Shown in pieces: positions 43,744-55,079 of a stretch of DNA of 64,000 nt. A program made the position numbers and the translations under genes. A model generated the notes under the pieces. The model worked only from the letters and a program-made list of their open reading frames with translations, was not told the origin of the DNA and made no database searches. Numbering within the stretch: position 1 is the first letter of the stretch; each line of letters begins with the position of its first letter. This stretch comes from Blepharisma stoltei (lineage: Eukaryota > Ciliophora > Heterotrichea > Heterotrichida > Blepharismidae): contig CAJZBQ010000052.1 in the NCBI GenBank assembly GCA_914767885.1, forward strand, positions 156,501 to 220,500. Reading direction: 5' to 3'.

Positions 43744-45302
43744 ATGTATTGGAGCCTTTTTATATTGCATTTAACTTCAGCTTCAATTTCAATTGACATA
43801 GAAAAAATCCACAAACCAATAGACGAGCTTTTGCTGGACTATAAAGAATCCAATGAAAAATTGCAAAGAATCTCTAATCAAGATAAAAATTAAATAAAAT
43901 GGTCAAAGTAGCTTTATAATAGGATTTTGCAATTAAGCTAAGGATTGATAGGAGCACGAAATTATAATTATAAATTAATTAAATTCAATCAAGATCTTTT
44001 GCGCTCACCAAAAAGTTACATTACAAATCACCTAAATGTAAAAATCATATAGACTCAATATTACGGCAAAGTTCACATTGGAACCCCTTCATCTACATTT
44101 AAAGTTCTTTTTGACACTGGAAGTTCTTGGCTTTGGGTCACAAGCAAGGGTTGTGAATTCTGCCACGAGTGCAAGCAATTTGACTATGAGGAATCATCCA
44201 GCTATATTTCGAACGATACTTATATTACTTTAGATTATGGCCAAAGCTCAGCATATGGAGTAGTTAGCACCGAAAGAGTGAGGATTGGCGATAATACCGC
44301 ATTACAAGCCATTGACCAATATTTTGTCTTATCTTTTTTATATAAATTTTAATTAAAAATCCATATAATTTTTTTATAATACAATTTATTTTATAAAAAA
44401 GGTTAGCTGTCTTCGACATCGAGTTCGAAAATCTTCATGCAGATGGTATTTTAGGCTTAGCGTTCTCAGGGCTCAGCAAAGGAACCAGTCCTTTAATCCA
44501 AACTCTTAGAAGACAAGGAGTGATCCGAAATGCTAGATTTTCTATATACTTAAATGATAATGATTTCGAGGAAGAAGACGTCAGCCCACGCTCTGCTATG
44601 ATCATTGATGGGTTTGATCTCCATAAATACTCAACAGTAACAAAATTCACTTATATAGACCTAGTAAAAGGCTACCACTGGGAAGTTCCTTTATCATCAC
44701 TCAATTTCGGCTCAAACACAATTGCAAAAAAAGAAACAGCAATTATCTCAACCGGAGAAAGCTTATTGCTTGGCCCAAAATCTGATGTAGCAGCAATTTA
44801 TAATACTCTCCAGAAAAGCTTTGGCTGTTATAATGGACCTTTTGGGTTTTTAGAATGCCCTTGCAACACCAAAAAACTATCAAATTATTTCCCTGACTTG
44901 ACTTTTTACCTTGGAAATTACCCATTTGCAGTCCCAGGAAAAACTTATGTATTAGCGGCAAACGATACTTGCCAAATTTTAATTCAGCCGATTGATTCAA
45001 CGTATTGGGTATTAGGTGACGTTTTTATCAGAAATTGGTATATAAATTTTGACATGGATAAAGCCAGAATTGGTTTTGCCAAAGCAAAACCATCAGGGAA
45101 AAAAGCAGACGAAGAAGCACATTATGACTGACTTTTGATTTTGATAGTGGTCGGGTCTTGTGTTGTAGTCATCAGCAATGCAATTGGATGCTATATTTAT
45201 TGCAGAAATAGAAGAAAAGGTGCAGCATTTACTCAAATCGGAGGACTGCTTCCAGAGCACAATATAGAAGAGGAAAAAGAGGACGAAATGCCTAAATTTT
45301 AA
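43744..45302 (+). CDS. Pepsin-family membrane-anchored aspartyl protease, second catalytic Asp replaced by Ser
   Basis: Blocks 43744-43884, 43996-44037, 44053-44331 and 44406-45302 give about 452 aa. Signal peptide (LFILHLTSASIS), propeptide, first active-site motif LFDTGSSWLWV, two Cys pairs (CEFCHEC), DGILGLAFSG, then the second active-site position reads AIISTGESLLL where the family has DTGTS or DSGTS. The C-terminal lobe closes with WVLGDVFIRNWYINFD, followed by a transmembrane segment (LLILIVVGSCVVVISNAI) and a short tail. Retention of everything but one Asp (and a Thr to Glu change) suggests a catalytically inactive homolog. The paralog at 47421-50020 is intact. A 15-nt intron and two inserts are present. 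Confidence 0.9.
43885..43995 (+). mobile_element. Very short SINE-like insert, AATCAAGAT duplication
   Basis: Repeats at 43876-43884 and 43987-43995. Start TTAAATAAAATGGTC as in the larger elements; tail AATTATAATTATAAATTAATT. Removal by the duplication gives SNQDLLRSPKS; a TA-based cut (adding KFNQD) is also in frame. Confidence 0.6.
44038..44052 (+). other. 15-nt spliceosomal intron
   Basis: GTAAAAATCATATAG contains a stop codon. Splicing joins SYITNHLN to TQYYGKVHIGTP. The paralog has an intron of the same length at the homologous position. Confidence 0.85.
44332..44405. other. Short IES (74 bp) in the first protease gene
   Basis: TA at 44330-44331 and 44404-44405. Removal yields DQYFVLAVFDIEFENLHADG, the expected pepsin-fold segment. 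Confidence 0.8.
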
Positions 45303-45512
45303 TCCCTCATTCATAAAACTTGATAAAATGTCTTCATAAATCGTCTTTGTCAGCGCTCACGATTATAATTCCCTAAAAACCTCCCCATCCTGTTTAAAAT
45401 TATTTTTAATTTCGTTTCCCTTTTTAATTAAATTTCTAAAAATTCCAAACAAAGATGAGTAGGTGACATTTATGTTTGGATAAAATGCTGAAAATAATAG
45501 CCATAATTTAAA

Positions 45513-45944
45513 ATGAAAGTCATCGCTTTATTACTTTCACTTGCTGCCGTCGCATCTGCAGGAGGCGTTGTCAGAGACATGCTAGGAGGTAACACAGGCT
45601 CTAACTGTGACCAAAGCCTTCAAACCTATAATGTTAACAAGTTTGTAGTCACACCTTGGCCACCTTCAAAGAATGAATGGCTTAATTTATCAATGAATGG
45701 GACTATGACTGCTCCAGTCACACTGAAAGGGATGGGAATTTTTGTCACATTTAATGGGCTTAACTTTTATCAAGAAACTATCCCAGAAGACGGGTCTTAT
45801 AATGCAGGACAATACTATGCATTAGCCTTTAAAGCATACTTGCCTAGCATTGCGCCGAATGGAAAGTATGGGGTTGACGTCAAAATGGTAAGCACAACTG
45901 GGGCTTTCTTAAATTGCTGGGGAGTCACTTTTACCTTGAGCTAA
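45513..45944 (+). CDS. Small secreted ML-domain-like (NPC2/MD-2 type) protein
   Basis: Uninterrupted 143-aa frame. Signal peptide (VIALLLSLAAVASAG), then an all-beta looking domain with NVNKFVVTPWPPSKNEWLNL, a middle GMGIFVTFNGLNFY and a final Cys-Trp strand, which resembles ML lipid-binding domains in length and in the Pro-rich first strands. Only two Cys remain in the mature chain, fewer than in animal NPC2, so the assignment is tentative. It lies between the two protease genes on the same strand. Confidence 0.6.
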   Translation: MKVIALLLSLAAVASAGGVVRDMLGGNTGSNCDQSLQTYNVNKFVVTPWPPSKNEWLNLSMNGTMTAPVTLKGMGIFVTFNGLNFYQETIPEDGSYNAGQYYALAFKAYLPSIAPNGKYGVDVKMVSTTGAFLNCWGVTFTLS

Positions 45945-46500
45945 ATAAGAAAATTTAATAAAAATCCTCTCCCACATTTTTCTAATATGGTTTTTTAATT
46001 TTTCGACAACTATTAAAGATAAAAAATTAAGTGACCATATTTTGGTTTTAGTTTTTAGATAAGAGTATTTATGTAAGAAAGAGGCTATTTTAGAAGAATT
46101 AGAGGAATTAAGAGTGCAATGGGAGATTTTTATTGAGAGAATAGATTGAGAATAATAGAAATTTGCAAAATATTTAATAGGATTTTTATTATGAATTAGG
46201 TAATTTTGTAATAATCGACATGAGAAAATTCCATTTTAATAGAAGTCTAAAAGGAAAACTGAAGCAAAGTAAAAGCATTTATCAATAAATGATATTTAGA
46301 TATGGGAGAGCTTATAATTCTGGTATAAGCAGCTGATATAGCCCAAAAAGCAGGAGCTAGTAAAAAAATTTCTAATTAATTCTCCTAGAATTTGTTGAAA
46401 TAATCTCAATTAGTATAAATTGTGGAATAATCTTATTTATTAGCACTAAATCCTTTTTATATCTTTATTTTCAGTCTAATTATTAGAATTTCTCATCGAT
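45945..46500. other. Intergenic, no gene seen
   Basis: AT-rich, no supported frame or repeat before the SINE-like element. Confidence 0.4.
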
Positions 46501-46513
46501 TAATTAATTTGAT

Positions 46514-47136
46514 TAAGATTAAGATTAAGATTACGCTGGGTATTTAAGGTCCCTACTACGTCCGAGGTCGCATGCCACGGTTTCCCGTGTGGTGGCAGAG
46601 CGTTTCACCAAGCCGGGCCGAAACCCCCGGTTTCTCGGTAGAGGCATTGTCAAGGGCCGTCTCATACCGGCTTTGCTGACCACCTCCATTTCCAACTTGG
46701 ATCGTCGCCTAAGTTTACGCCAACTCCGCTTCGTCGTCCGCCAGATCTGCCCATTGAAGGGCACCTTTTCAACTGGAGAGACCCCCGTTTTGGTGTCTAA
46801 CTCGCCTCCCCTCTTTTCCGGTCATCCCGAGAAAGAACTCAACAGCTTTCGCCATTCGGGGCGAGCCACTAAAGCAGCTTAGGCAGGTAAGTCACCCTGC
46901 CTCATTTCGGGCACTCACTGGGCTGAGCGCTGCTGGAAAAAAGAAGTCACGAATAACTGCCCATGGGTCTGGTCGCAAAAACAGCGGTTCTCGCGCTTGG
47001 GCCTCTCGCTTCGAGGTCCCAGACGTTGTTGGGCTAATTCTGGCTCCAAAAACCATGCCCGGATATACATGGGTAACCACCACTGAGAGGGTGGGTCGGT
47101 CGCCATACGCCATTTTATGTATATAATTAATTTGAT
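46514..47136 (-). mobile_element. SINE-like element with TTAATC tail, intergenic
   Basis: Exact TAATTAATTTGAT at 46501-46513 and 47124-47136. On the minus strand it starts ATATACATAAAATGGCGTATGG and ends in TAATCTTAATCTTAATC (46509-46535). Start and tail match the other GC-rich copies. Confidence 0.88.
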
Positions 47137-47420
47137 AAATACACTTTAACAATTAACCTTCATCGCTAATTATAAAGTGCTTTTCAGCAGTCTTATAATG
47201 ATATAGCCAAGCCAAAACTTGTCTTTCGTTATTCTTCCACTAATCTATTCACTAATTTTTCTCCTCAAAAACTTAATCTTTTCATTTCGTATCAAAACTT
47301 TTAAAATAAATCAAATTTTCCTAAAACAAATCTATTATAATATAAATAAATATTTTTTGCCTAACCAATCTAATAATTACTGCTATTATTCTAATATTAT
47401 CCAGCATATTTATTTTTACA

Positions 47421-50020
47421 ATGCACTGGAACATTCTTCTGGCTACTGTCGTTTTAGCTTCAGTCTCTATCGACATTAAGAAAGTAAAGAAATCTTCCCA
47501 AGAGACCTTTGACGATCTTAAAGAATTTAGTATGCATATTCGCAATTCAAGCTTATACAAATCAAACGGAGCCGCAAAAAGCGAAATTACGAATTATGTG
47601 AATGTAGGTTTTATTTAGGCCCAATATTTTGGAGAAATACAAATTGGGACTCCTCCAGTCTCTTTTAAGATGATTTTTGATACCGGAAGCTCTTGGCTGT
47701 GGGTTGTGGGTAAAGGCTGTGAGCTTTGTCATGAATCCAAGCAGTTTGATGAGTTAAAGTCGACAAGCTATAGCTCAAATGATGAGGAAATTATTTTGAG
47801 CTATGGGCAAGGAACTGCATTTGGGCTAGTAAGTACTGATAATGTTTTTATTGGGGATAATACAGATTTGAAAGCCATGAATCAATAATATGTTTTATAT
47901 TGAATATATAAATTCAGCTGAATATAAATAAAAATAAAATTATGATTGATATAACTGCAGCTTATTTTTTGCTTTAAATAGGCTTTGAATGGATTTTTTA
48001 TAATATTTATTTTGAAGCACAAAGGTGTATATACATTTTATAGCAAAAAAAAATTAAAATAAAAATTTACTGAAATTGATATATTTCGTTCTCGTTGTAC
48101 AAGATATGGATTTTGATAATCTATGTACTTTTATAATGAAATTTTTAATTGCTATTTCTTGCTAATTATTAATCATTTTTTCAAAATATAGTATAGAAGC
48201 AGATGGGATTCTTGGCCTAGGGTTTTCTGGTCTTAGTAATAACAAAAGTCCTTTAATTCAGACCCTTAAAGAGCAAGGAGTAATCCGCAATGCAAATTTC
48301 GCAATTTATTTAAATGACGCTGGATTTGAAGAAAATGATGACGATATTGAACCCAAATCAAATATGATGATAGATGGATATAACTTACTCCTCCCTTTGT
48401 GAGCGCACAAAGCTATTAGAAAAATCCCTATTTTTTGGGTAAAAACTCACCCTCTATGAGGAAACAAAATTTTTTATGAAATATATAAGTGGGTAATTAT
48501 TATAATGCCTTATTAAAGGCGATCGAGTATCTAGAAGAAAAAAGAAGTTGAAAAACAAAACAGAGCTGAAACAAGCTAAAATTACGGATTGAATAAAGCA
48601 TGGTAGTAAAGGCTATTAGGTAGCGATTGCTTCTATATATAATAGATAATTATTACAATGAAATCTCTTGGTAATTCTGTTAAATTTTAAAACAGCTTGA
48701 TTATAAAACATAAATTAAATTAATTTGCTTTTAAAATAATTATAAATTTATATATATTTTTTTTTTTAAAAATGCATTAGCCCCTCATGATTGAACAAAA
48801 TATTATTGTTCGCTCATGGTAAGGATTAGGAAAATACTCAACTGAGAAAAAATTCAAATATGTAGACTTAGTTTCAGCGCTCTACTGGGAAGTAGAAATT
48901 TCTAATATAAATTTCAATGGGACCGTAGTTAATAATATGACTGATACAACTGCTATTATTGATACTGGGACTAGCCTATTATTAGCTCCATTTGAAGATT
49001 TTGAGAAAATTTCTAGCTATTTTCAGGAGAAATTTCAGTGTTTTGATTTTTTTGGATTTTTGTTTTGCCCATGTGAAACAATAGAACTTTAACTTAAATT
49101 ATAGGTCTTAGCTGGCTCGCCTATAGATAACTCAGTCACCAGGGATCCCCAGGGGATTCACCCTCTTTGCAACTTCAACAGAGAGAACTTTGTATGATTA
49201 GCTTGTCAAGAATAGGACTATGCTCCATCTTTCCTCTTCTTCACTGCGAGATATCAACACCTATGAGATAGGGCTCTTTGTCTCCATCTCCTCCTTAACT
49301 TGCCGGCTCCAGTATTAAGTGGAGGGCTATAAACCTCTAATGCTTGTGCTTAGGCAAACGAAGGTTGTCTACACAAAAATTCCAAAAAATTGGAATTTCT
49401 GGCCATCTCTGAAAAGACAAATTAATTTGAATAGTTTAGGCATTACCTGTAGATGCTACTAAGCTTCCCCTTTCCAACTCTGATCTCCTTTCCCTCAAGT
49501 AAATTCCAATCCTGAAAGCCGACTAAGGCTATGCTCTGTACATTACCAGAAAATATTGCCCCAACAATGCCCAGCTGAGACGTCATTTTTTATATTTAAA
49601 CCAATAGAACAAAAAGACGAATATCCAAGCCTTGAATTTAATTTAGGAGATCATGCCTTTGAAATCCCTCCAAGCTCCTATTTTATGCAAATAAATGAAA
49701 CTTGCTTTACCCTATTAATGCCTTTTGAAGCTCCGTTTTGGGTTTTAGGTGATGTTTTTATAAGGAACTACTACATTCAATTTGATATGGAAAAGTCAAG
49801 AGTTGGGCTTGCAAAAGCAGTGACTGCCAAAAATCCTAAAGAAGATGCCCATTATGGATGGATTAGCTTATTAGTGATTATCCTCATTGTTGTTATAATT
49901 GTTACTTTAGGAGTGCTATTTGAAAGGAAAATGAGTCATGGAGAACAAAAAGATGCGCCACTATTGACTGAGCAGCCAAAAACCCAGGCACAAAGGGCAT
50001 CTGAAGAAGCGAGACTTTAG
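47421..50020 (+). CDS. Pepsin-family membrane-anchored aspartyl protease, catalytically intact
   Basis: Blocks 47421-47603, 47619-47887, 48189-48387, 48829-49087 and 49611-50020 give about 439 aa. Signal peptide (NILLATVVLASVSI), propeptide, MIFDTGSSWLWVV, Cys pair CELCHES, DGILGLGFSGLS, second motif AIIDTGTSLLLAPFE, CPCETIE, WVLGDVFIRNYYIQFD, then transmembrane LLVIILIVVIIVTLGVLF and a basic/acidic tail. Both catalytic Asp are present. Close paralog of 43744-45302 with the intron in the same place. Cut by one intron and three inserts. The part lost with 47888-48188 is shorter in this copy (QYSIEADG), so that boundary may hide a short exon. Confidence 0.9.
47604..47618 (+). other. 15-nt spliceosomal intron
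   Basis: GTAGGTTTTATTTAG, stop-containing. Splicing joins EITNYVN to AQYFGEIQIGTP, homologous to the intron at 44038-44052. Confidence 0.85.
47888..48188. other. IES (about 301 bp) in the second protease gene
   Basis: TA-bounded removal restores the frame before DGILGLGF. No terminal repeats recognised; could be two inserts around a small exon. Confidence 0.55.
48388..48828 (-). mobile_element. MITE (GAGCGCAC type, reverse) with a nested insert
   Basis: Left double terminus, right hairpin (48780-48822), TA flanks. Removal gives IDGYNLGKYSTEKKF, matching the paralog. An inner insert (about 48509-48660) lies between TAATTATTATAATG and TAATTATTACAATG. Confidence 0.8.
49088..49610 (-). mobile_element. 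SINE-like element in the second protease gene
   Basis: CAATAGAAC at 49079-49087 and 49602-49610. GC-rich body. Removal gives CPCETIEQKDEYPSLEF, matching the paralog. Confidence 0.85.
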
Positions 50021-50106
50021 ATTAATTTTATTGTAATTTATATTAGATGAAACAATATATTATTTTATAGAAATTAAAATAATAAATTCAGATTATAAAG
50101 GATAGG

Positions 50107-51105
50107 TTAATTAGGGTTAAGTGCTCGAAAAATTCGTATAAAAAGTAAGGGAAGCTCATGTCTCATTAAATCATGAATTTCACAGTTCAATAAATTTCCT
50201 GAAGGAAAATCTACCTTTATTGGCTTATAGCGGATACCTCTATTAAAAGGTTCTATATTAAAAATGTATTCTGCATTGTTTTTTCTACCTTGGCAAGTAA
50301 AAGAATTGCCTTCACATTCAACATTTACGTTTAAAATCGATGAATATACCTTGTTGATTTCTTTGATTTCTTCATTTTTCTTATTTAAACCTTCTAGGCT
50401 GGCTTCTATATTATTGTTGAATTCGTTTAAATTGTCTTGCAGACTTTTTTCTTCTATTCATTATCTCAATAAATGCAAATTTTTAAGCCAAAATAAAAAA
50501 TATTTATATTTATTTTGATTTTTTTAGTATCCCTTTTATATTGAAAAATTCTATAATCAATGCATGATTATTTTAAAGAATATTCAATACAGCATAAAAT
50601 ATATTTTTTCTTGCTTAATCTCATTTTCAGCTTGAACATTTATATTTTCCAGCTCTTTTTCTAAGTCTCTTAGCTTTCTCTGTAACGAGACATTATCAGC
50701 TTTTAAATTTTCTATATCAATATCTGTAGGTGCCATCGAATGAATCCCAAGTTTTGACTTTACACAATCTAAAGTCTCTCTATATCCATTTTTAAAATTT
50801 TTTATCGTTTGGGTCAGACTTTCTTCTGTACTGCAGGAAAGTGTATCTATTTCAATAAAGCAAGGATTTTGGTAATTTTCTTTTGGAGCTGTAGGCAATT
50901 CAGCAATTTCTTGAGACTCTCTAGGGGTTATAACAAACTCAACTCTCCCTCCAAATGAAACGCGCTTATCTTCTTTTTTCCTAATTTTTATGTTGGATTT
51001 TTTTTCTGAGGAACTTTTGTAAGTGTTTGATTCTTCATTTTCTTCAGAAATTATTGGGGAAAGGCTATGAGCAGTATTAAAGATTGTCTTGTTGAATTCT
51101 TCCAT
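50107..51105 (-). CDS. Coiled-coil protein with small C-terminal domain (kinetochore-like?)
   Basis: Minus-strand blocks 51105-50602 and 50454-50107 give 283 aa. N-terminal about 120 residues are polar with RVSFGG and SP/TP sites. A coiled coil of about 90 residues follows (ENLKADNVSLQRKLRDLEKE, QEKIEEKSLQDNLNEF, SLEGLNKKNEEIKEI). Then a compact domain of about 75 residues (VECEGNSFTC, YIFNIEPFNRGIRYKPIKVDF, LLFIRIFRALNPN). Coil plus small RWD-like end is the layout of Spc24/Spc25 or Csm1-type kinetochore proteins; that is only an analogy. Convergent with the second protease. Confidence 0.65.
50455..50601. other. IES (147 bp) in the coiled-coil gene
   Basis: TA-bounded. Removal joins NEIKQEKI to EEKSLQDNLNEF, continuing the heptads. 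Confidence 0.75.
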
Positions 51106-51322
51106 TTATAAATGCTAAACTCAACTCTATCCCTATTTATATAGGCTAAACACCCTCAAATAGTTAAAAATTCTTATTATTTAGTCTTTATAAATTATTA
51201 TATAATTTATCCTAATTAAAGCGCCATAAAGCTGCTCTTATCATTTTCACTAATTTTTATTTATTTTTTGCAAATTTTAAAATCTAAATTAAATAAAGAT
51301 AGTCGGAAAAAATTAAAAAGAC

Positions 51323-51625
51323 ATGGAAGAAGATGGAACACATACCGATAAAAAGATAATTGAAAATTTCAGCCCAGGGATTCGAGTGCCTAAATTAATG
51401 CACCCACAATTGCAAAAAGTATTGGAAGAAATAAAAACCCCAAGCCCCTGCTTTCTTCCAAGGGATAATTTTCAACCTATATCTGGGAAAATTGTATATG
51501 CTATCAGAAATCCTATAAATATAGTGACTCAAGATAAACCAGTCACAAAACCTCCTATAAATCTAAACCTTGTGTCAAGCGTTCTTCTGAGGAGAAGAAA
51601 TATAGCAGAAAACGTTAATAGATAA
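51323..51625 (+). CDS. Small hypothetical protein
   Basis: Uninterrupted 100-aa frame, Pro- and Lys-rich, with no signal or membrane segment. Divergent from the coiled-coil gene (starts 218 bp apart). No family recognised. Confidence 0.55.
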   Translation: MEEDGTHTDKKIIENFSPGIRVPKLMHPQLQKVLEEIKTPSPCFLPRDNFQPISGKIVYAIRNPINIVTQDKPVTKPPINLNLVSSVLLRRRNIAENVNR

Positions 51626-51802
51626 TAATAATTTGGATATAGTTGATCAGGGATTTTTCTATTTTTTAAGTAATATTAATGAAAAAATTGATAGGTGTTA
51701 ATTATTTGTCTTGTAATTTCTTAATAATATAAGAAAATGCCTAATTAGGTATATAAAATTGTTCTATATATAGAAAGAGAATTTAAAAAAAAAGCTCTAT
51801 AA

Positions 51803-52687
51803 TTAATCAATGAGCTGAATTTTGTCATCAATTAGCCAGAAGTCTTGTAAATCCAAGTTCAGAGTTTCTTCTCTTTTCTTTTTCTTGCTCCATCTGCTGG
51901 GATTTTTTGATACTGCATTTTTGGGAGTTCCTTTTAGAAAGGAGTTCATAATTTTGCTATAATATCTCGATTGGCTTGGAGTTTGGTTTAATGTTTCAGA
52001 GTTTTGATAGGAATGTCGATGAAATTTTTTTGTTTGGATTTTTGGTTTATTGTTTTTTGGAAAATATTACTTTCAATGGAGATTTATATTTAAAATTGTT
52101 TCTAATATGTAGAATACTATAAAAAATAGAAAATTAAAGACTAATAGAGGTTTTTATTTTGCAAAAATATATAGAAATAATAAAAAATGATTAAAAATTA
52201 TTATGGATTTTAGCAGTAGCCATGGTTTAGTTCTTCTTTGTGGGGTTTGGCTTATGAATCTTTCGGTCCTAGACATCTGGTTTACTAACTCTCCTTCAAT
52301 TCTTTAGTAAAGCAAATTAGTTCATGTTTGTCAATTTTTAAGCTTCTTTCTCTAGATATACTCTTAACACTCGGCTGTTTATTATATTCATCTTCTAGAT
52401 AGTAGCTTGAATAGTGCATTGCTAAATTTTTGCAGGAGTCTGAAAACTTTGGCTCTAAATATTTATGCAACTCCAGCTTGGCCATTTGGTTATAAGTGGT
52501 ATATTCATTAAATGGCGTTGTGAGCCAACCTGTTCTCTTAAATCTGTAGCCTGTAAACTCATTGGGAACAAACGGTGGAACGTTATGCGGAGGCTAGTAT
52601 TTGCCTGCAGGGGACTTCTGATTAATTTAAGTAATTAATTAAGGCTATAAGTGATATTGAATTGTTTGACTCAATCTTCATCTTCAT
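51803..52687 (-). CDS. Small basic protein, unknown (three blocks)
   Basis: Minus-strand blocks 52687-52648, 52583-52286 and 52064-51803 give 199 aa. The early part PPFVPNEFTGYRFKRTGW and TTPFNEYTTYNQ is rich in aromatic and Pro residues, the style of small axonemal or microtubule-associated proteins. The end is Lys-rich and then acidic (REETLNLDLQDFWLIDDKIQ). Both inserts are TA-bounded and keep frame; the first block with the start codon is the least certain. Confidence 0.6.
52067..52287. other. IES (221 bp) in the small basic-protein gene
   Basis: TA-bounded; removal joins FTKELKES to YFPKNNKPKIQ in frame. Confidence 0.65.
52586..52649. other. Short IES (64 bp) in the small basic-protein gene
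   Basis: TA at 52584-52585 and 52648-52649. Removal joins MKMKIESNNSISL to NVPPFVPNEF. Supported only by frame. Confidence 0.5.
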
Positions 52688-53000
52688 GAGAGATTAATTT
52701 TGCCAAAGAAAGAATTTTTGCTTGCAGCAGGTAAATTAAATTTTCAGTAAGCTTGTAATATTGTGTTTCTTGAAGACGGGTAGAAAAACCACTGTAAACT
52801 GACATTAAGAATGGTAGCTAAATTATTATAACAAATCGCAAATAAATAGAAAAGTAATTGGCTCTTTATATAAAAATTCTTAAAGGTCTGCTAAAATATT
52901 AAGTAAATCAATAAAAGGCTTTATTTTATGAGAAAATTAATAGGGAAAACATCATAAAAACTCAAAATAAATTTAATGTAAAACCCGAAGTAAATTTAAA

Positions 53001-53546
<546 letters not shown>

Positions 53547-53631
53547 TTAATTTTTATTATTCTATTTTAATAGAAAACGAGTCTTATAACTAATAAAAAT
53601 ATGATAAAATCTTTGGAAATAGAATAAATAT

Positions 53632-54390
53632 ATGTCAGAATCTAAACTAAAAACCCAAGAAATCAATGAATTTCCTTCTGAAATAAAAAGTTTAGAAATT
53701 CCAAGATCAGCGAATAAAGGAGCTGAAATTGAAGACTCAGAAATAAAAACTATTGAAGAAACTTTAAGGCAATCTACTATAAGAAGTAAAGAAATTTCAC
53801 AGATTTTAAGACCGAAATCAATTCAAGGAAGTCTGGAAGAAACTAAGGTGGGTGTTAAAGCTCCAAATCAAACTTCTTATGAATTTCAGCCTGAAGAAGA
53901 CAGCAGAGTGCCTTGCTCTAAATGTGGCAGAAAATTTAATCCTGATAGAGTTGCAAAGCATGAAGAAATCTGTAAAGGAGAAGCCGAAACAGAATATAAA
54001 AAACCAAAAGAAGAAGCAAAAGTTTACTCAAAATCCCCAGAGCCAGCAAGATCAACGACTCCTAAACCCAAAAAAGCTGAAGAAACTGTAGAATGCCCCT
54101 ATTGCACCAGGAATTTCGATCCGAAAGTAGCTGAGAGGCATATACCTAAATGTAAGGATATTGTAAATCGTCCAAGTCCGCCAGCACAAAAAGCTAAAAG
54201 TGCCAGCCAAAGTGTCATCATAAATAAGCCAGCGCTATTAGGAAACTCTAATTCGCCAGCTAAAAGTCCAGAGTTTCGACAAACAGAAAAGCCATTTAGA
54301 GACAGTACAGAGAAAGTCTTTTGTCATAACTGTGGAGAAAGATATTATCCAAACGCTAAATTCTGCTCCTTTTGTGGAGAAAAGAAATAA
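53632..54390 (+). CDS. C2HC zinc-finger protein with C-terminal zinc ribbon
   Basis: Uninterrupted 252-aa frame. N-terminal charged helix region, then two C2HC fingers (CSKCGRKFNPDRVAKHEEIC and CPYCTRNFDPKVAERHIPKC), a Ser/Pro linker, and a terminal C4 ribbon (CHNCGERYYPNAKFCSFCGEKK). Paralogous to the preceding gene in its fingers, and the parent of a decayed copy near 56540-56800. Confidence 0.82.
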   Translation: MSESKLKTQEINEFPSEIKSLEIPRSANKGAEIEDSEIKTIEETLRQSTIRSKEISQILRPKSIQGSLEETKVGVKAPNQTSYEFQPEEDSRVPCSKCGRKFNPDRVAKHEEICKGEAETEYKKPKEEAKVYSKSPEPARSTTPKPKKAEETVECPYCTRNFDPKVAERHIPKCKDIVNRPSPPAQKAKSASQSVIINKPALLGNSNSPAKSPEFRQTEKPFRDSTEKVFCHNCGERYYPNAKFCSFCGEKK

Positions 54391-54490
54391 AATATCTAAA
54401 AAAATTATTTCCACAACAGTTAAATTAATAATAGCCAGACAAATGATAAGTCGTCCATATTTTCTTTTTTGCTAAGCTTACTATAAACTA

Positions 54491-54943
54491 ATGTTGTTTG
54501 AAAGTTATGAAGAGCTTGAGGAGTGTTTTACATTATTTGATAGGAACCACAATGGGTACCTAGACATCCAAGAATTGAGTAATGCTTTACGTGCTATGGG
54601 ACTAGATAAATCGCAAAGCCAAGTTGAAAAACTTTTGCAGTCAGTAGACCTGCATCATAGAAACGAAATAAATATAGAAGAATTCAGCCGACTTTGTGGA
54701 GTGACTAAGCCACGACCTAAAATAACTAAGCAGCAGCTGATGAGGCGAATCGCGAAGTTTGATAAAGACAAGAATGGCTTTATCGAAGCAGGAGAACTTA
54801 GAAATCTTTTAAGGTTCAATGGCGATTCTGTAGATGAGGAGCATGTTGAGAAGATTTTAAAGGATTTTGACACAAATGGAGATGGAAAACTTAGCATTGA
54901 AGAGTTGGCGGTAGGGCTTCTAAGAAGAGTAAATAATAATTAA
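54491..54943 (+). CDS. Four-EF-hand calmodulin-like protein (copy 1)
   Basis: Uninterrupted 150-aa frame with four EF-hands. Loops: DRNHNGYLDIQE (canonical), DLHHRNEINIEE (degenerate: Arg at loop position 5 and Glu at 7), DKDKNGFIEAGE and DTNGDGKLSIEE (both canonical). Expected to bind about three calcium ions and act as a calcium sensor. Starts 101 bp after the zinc-finger stop. Copy 2 lies at 56897-57343. Confidence 0.9.
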   Translation: MLFESYEELEECFTLFDRNHNGYLDIQELSNALRAMGLDKSQSQVEKLLQSVDLHHRNEINIEEFSRLCGVTKPRPKITKQQLMRRIAKFDKDKNGFIEAGELRNLLRFNGDSVDEEHVEKILKDFDTNGDGKLSIEELAVGLLRRVNNN

Positions 54944-55079
54944 GTCAGTTTTTAATAAAAAACATAAATATGGAGCTATTATAAGGAATAAGCTAAGCAT
55001 AACTGATGCGACTTAAAATGAATAATTTTATAAAAAATATCTATATAGAGATAATTATTCAAATAAGCAACCGTAAAGA

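Noticed and set aside
46531-47152. Several overlapping open frames on both strands
   Set aside because: They lie inside a GC-rich SINE-like element, where stops are rare by composition. None continues into a gene.
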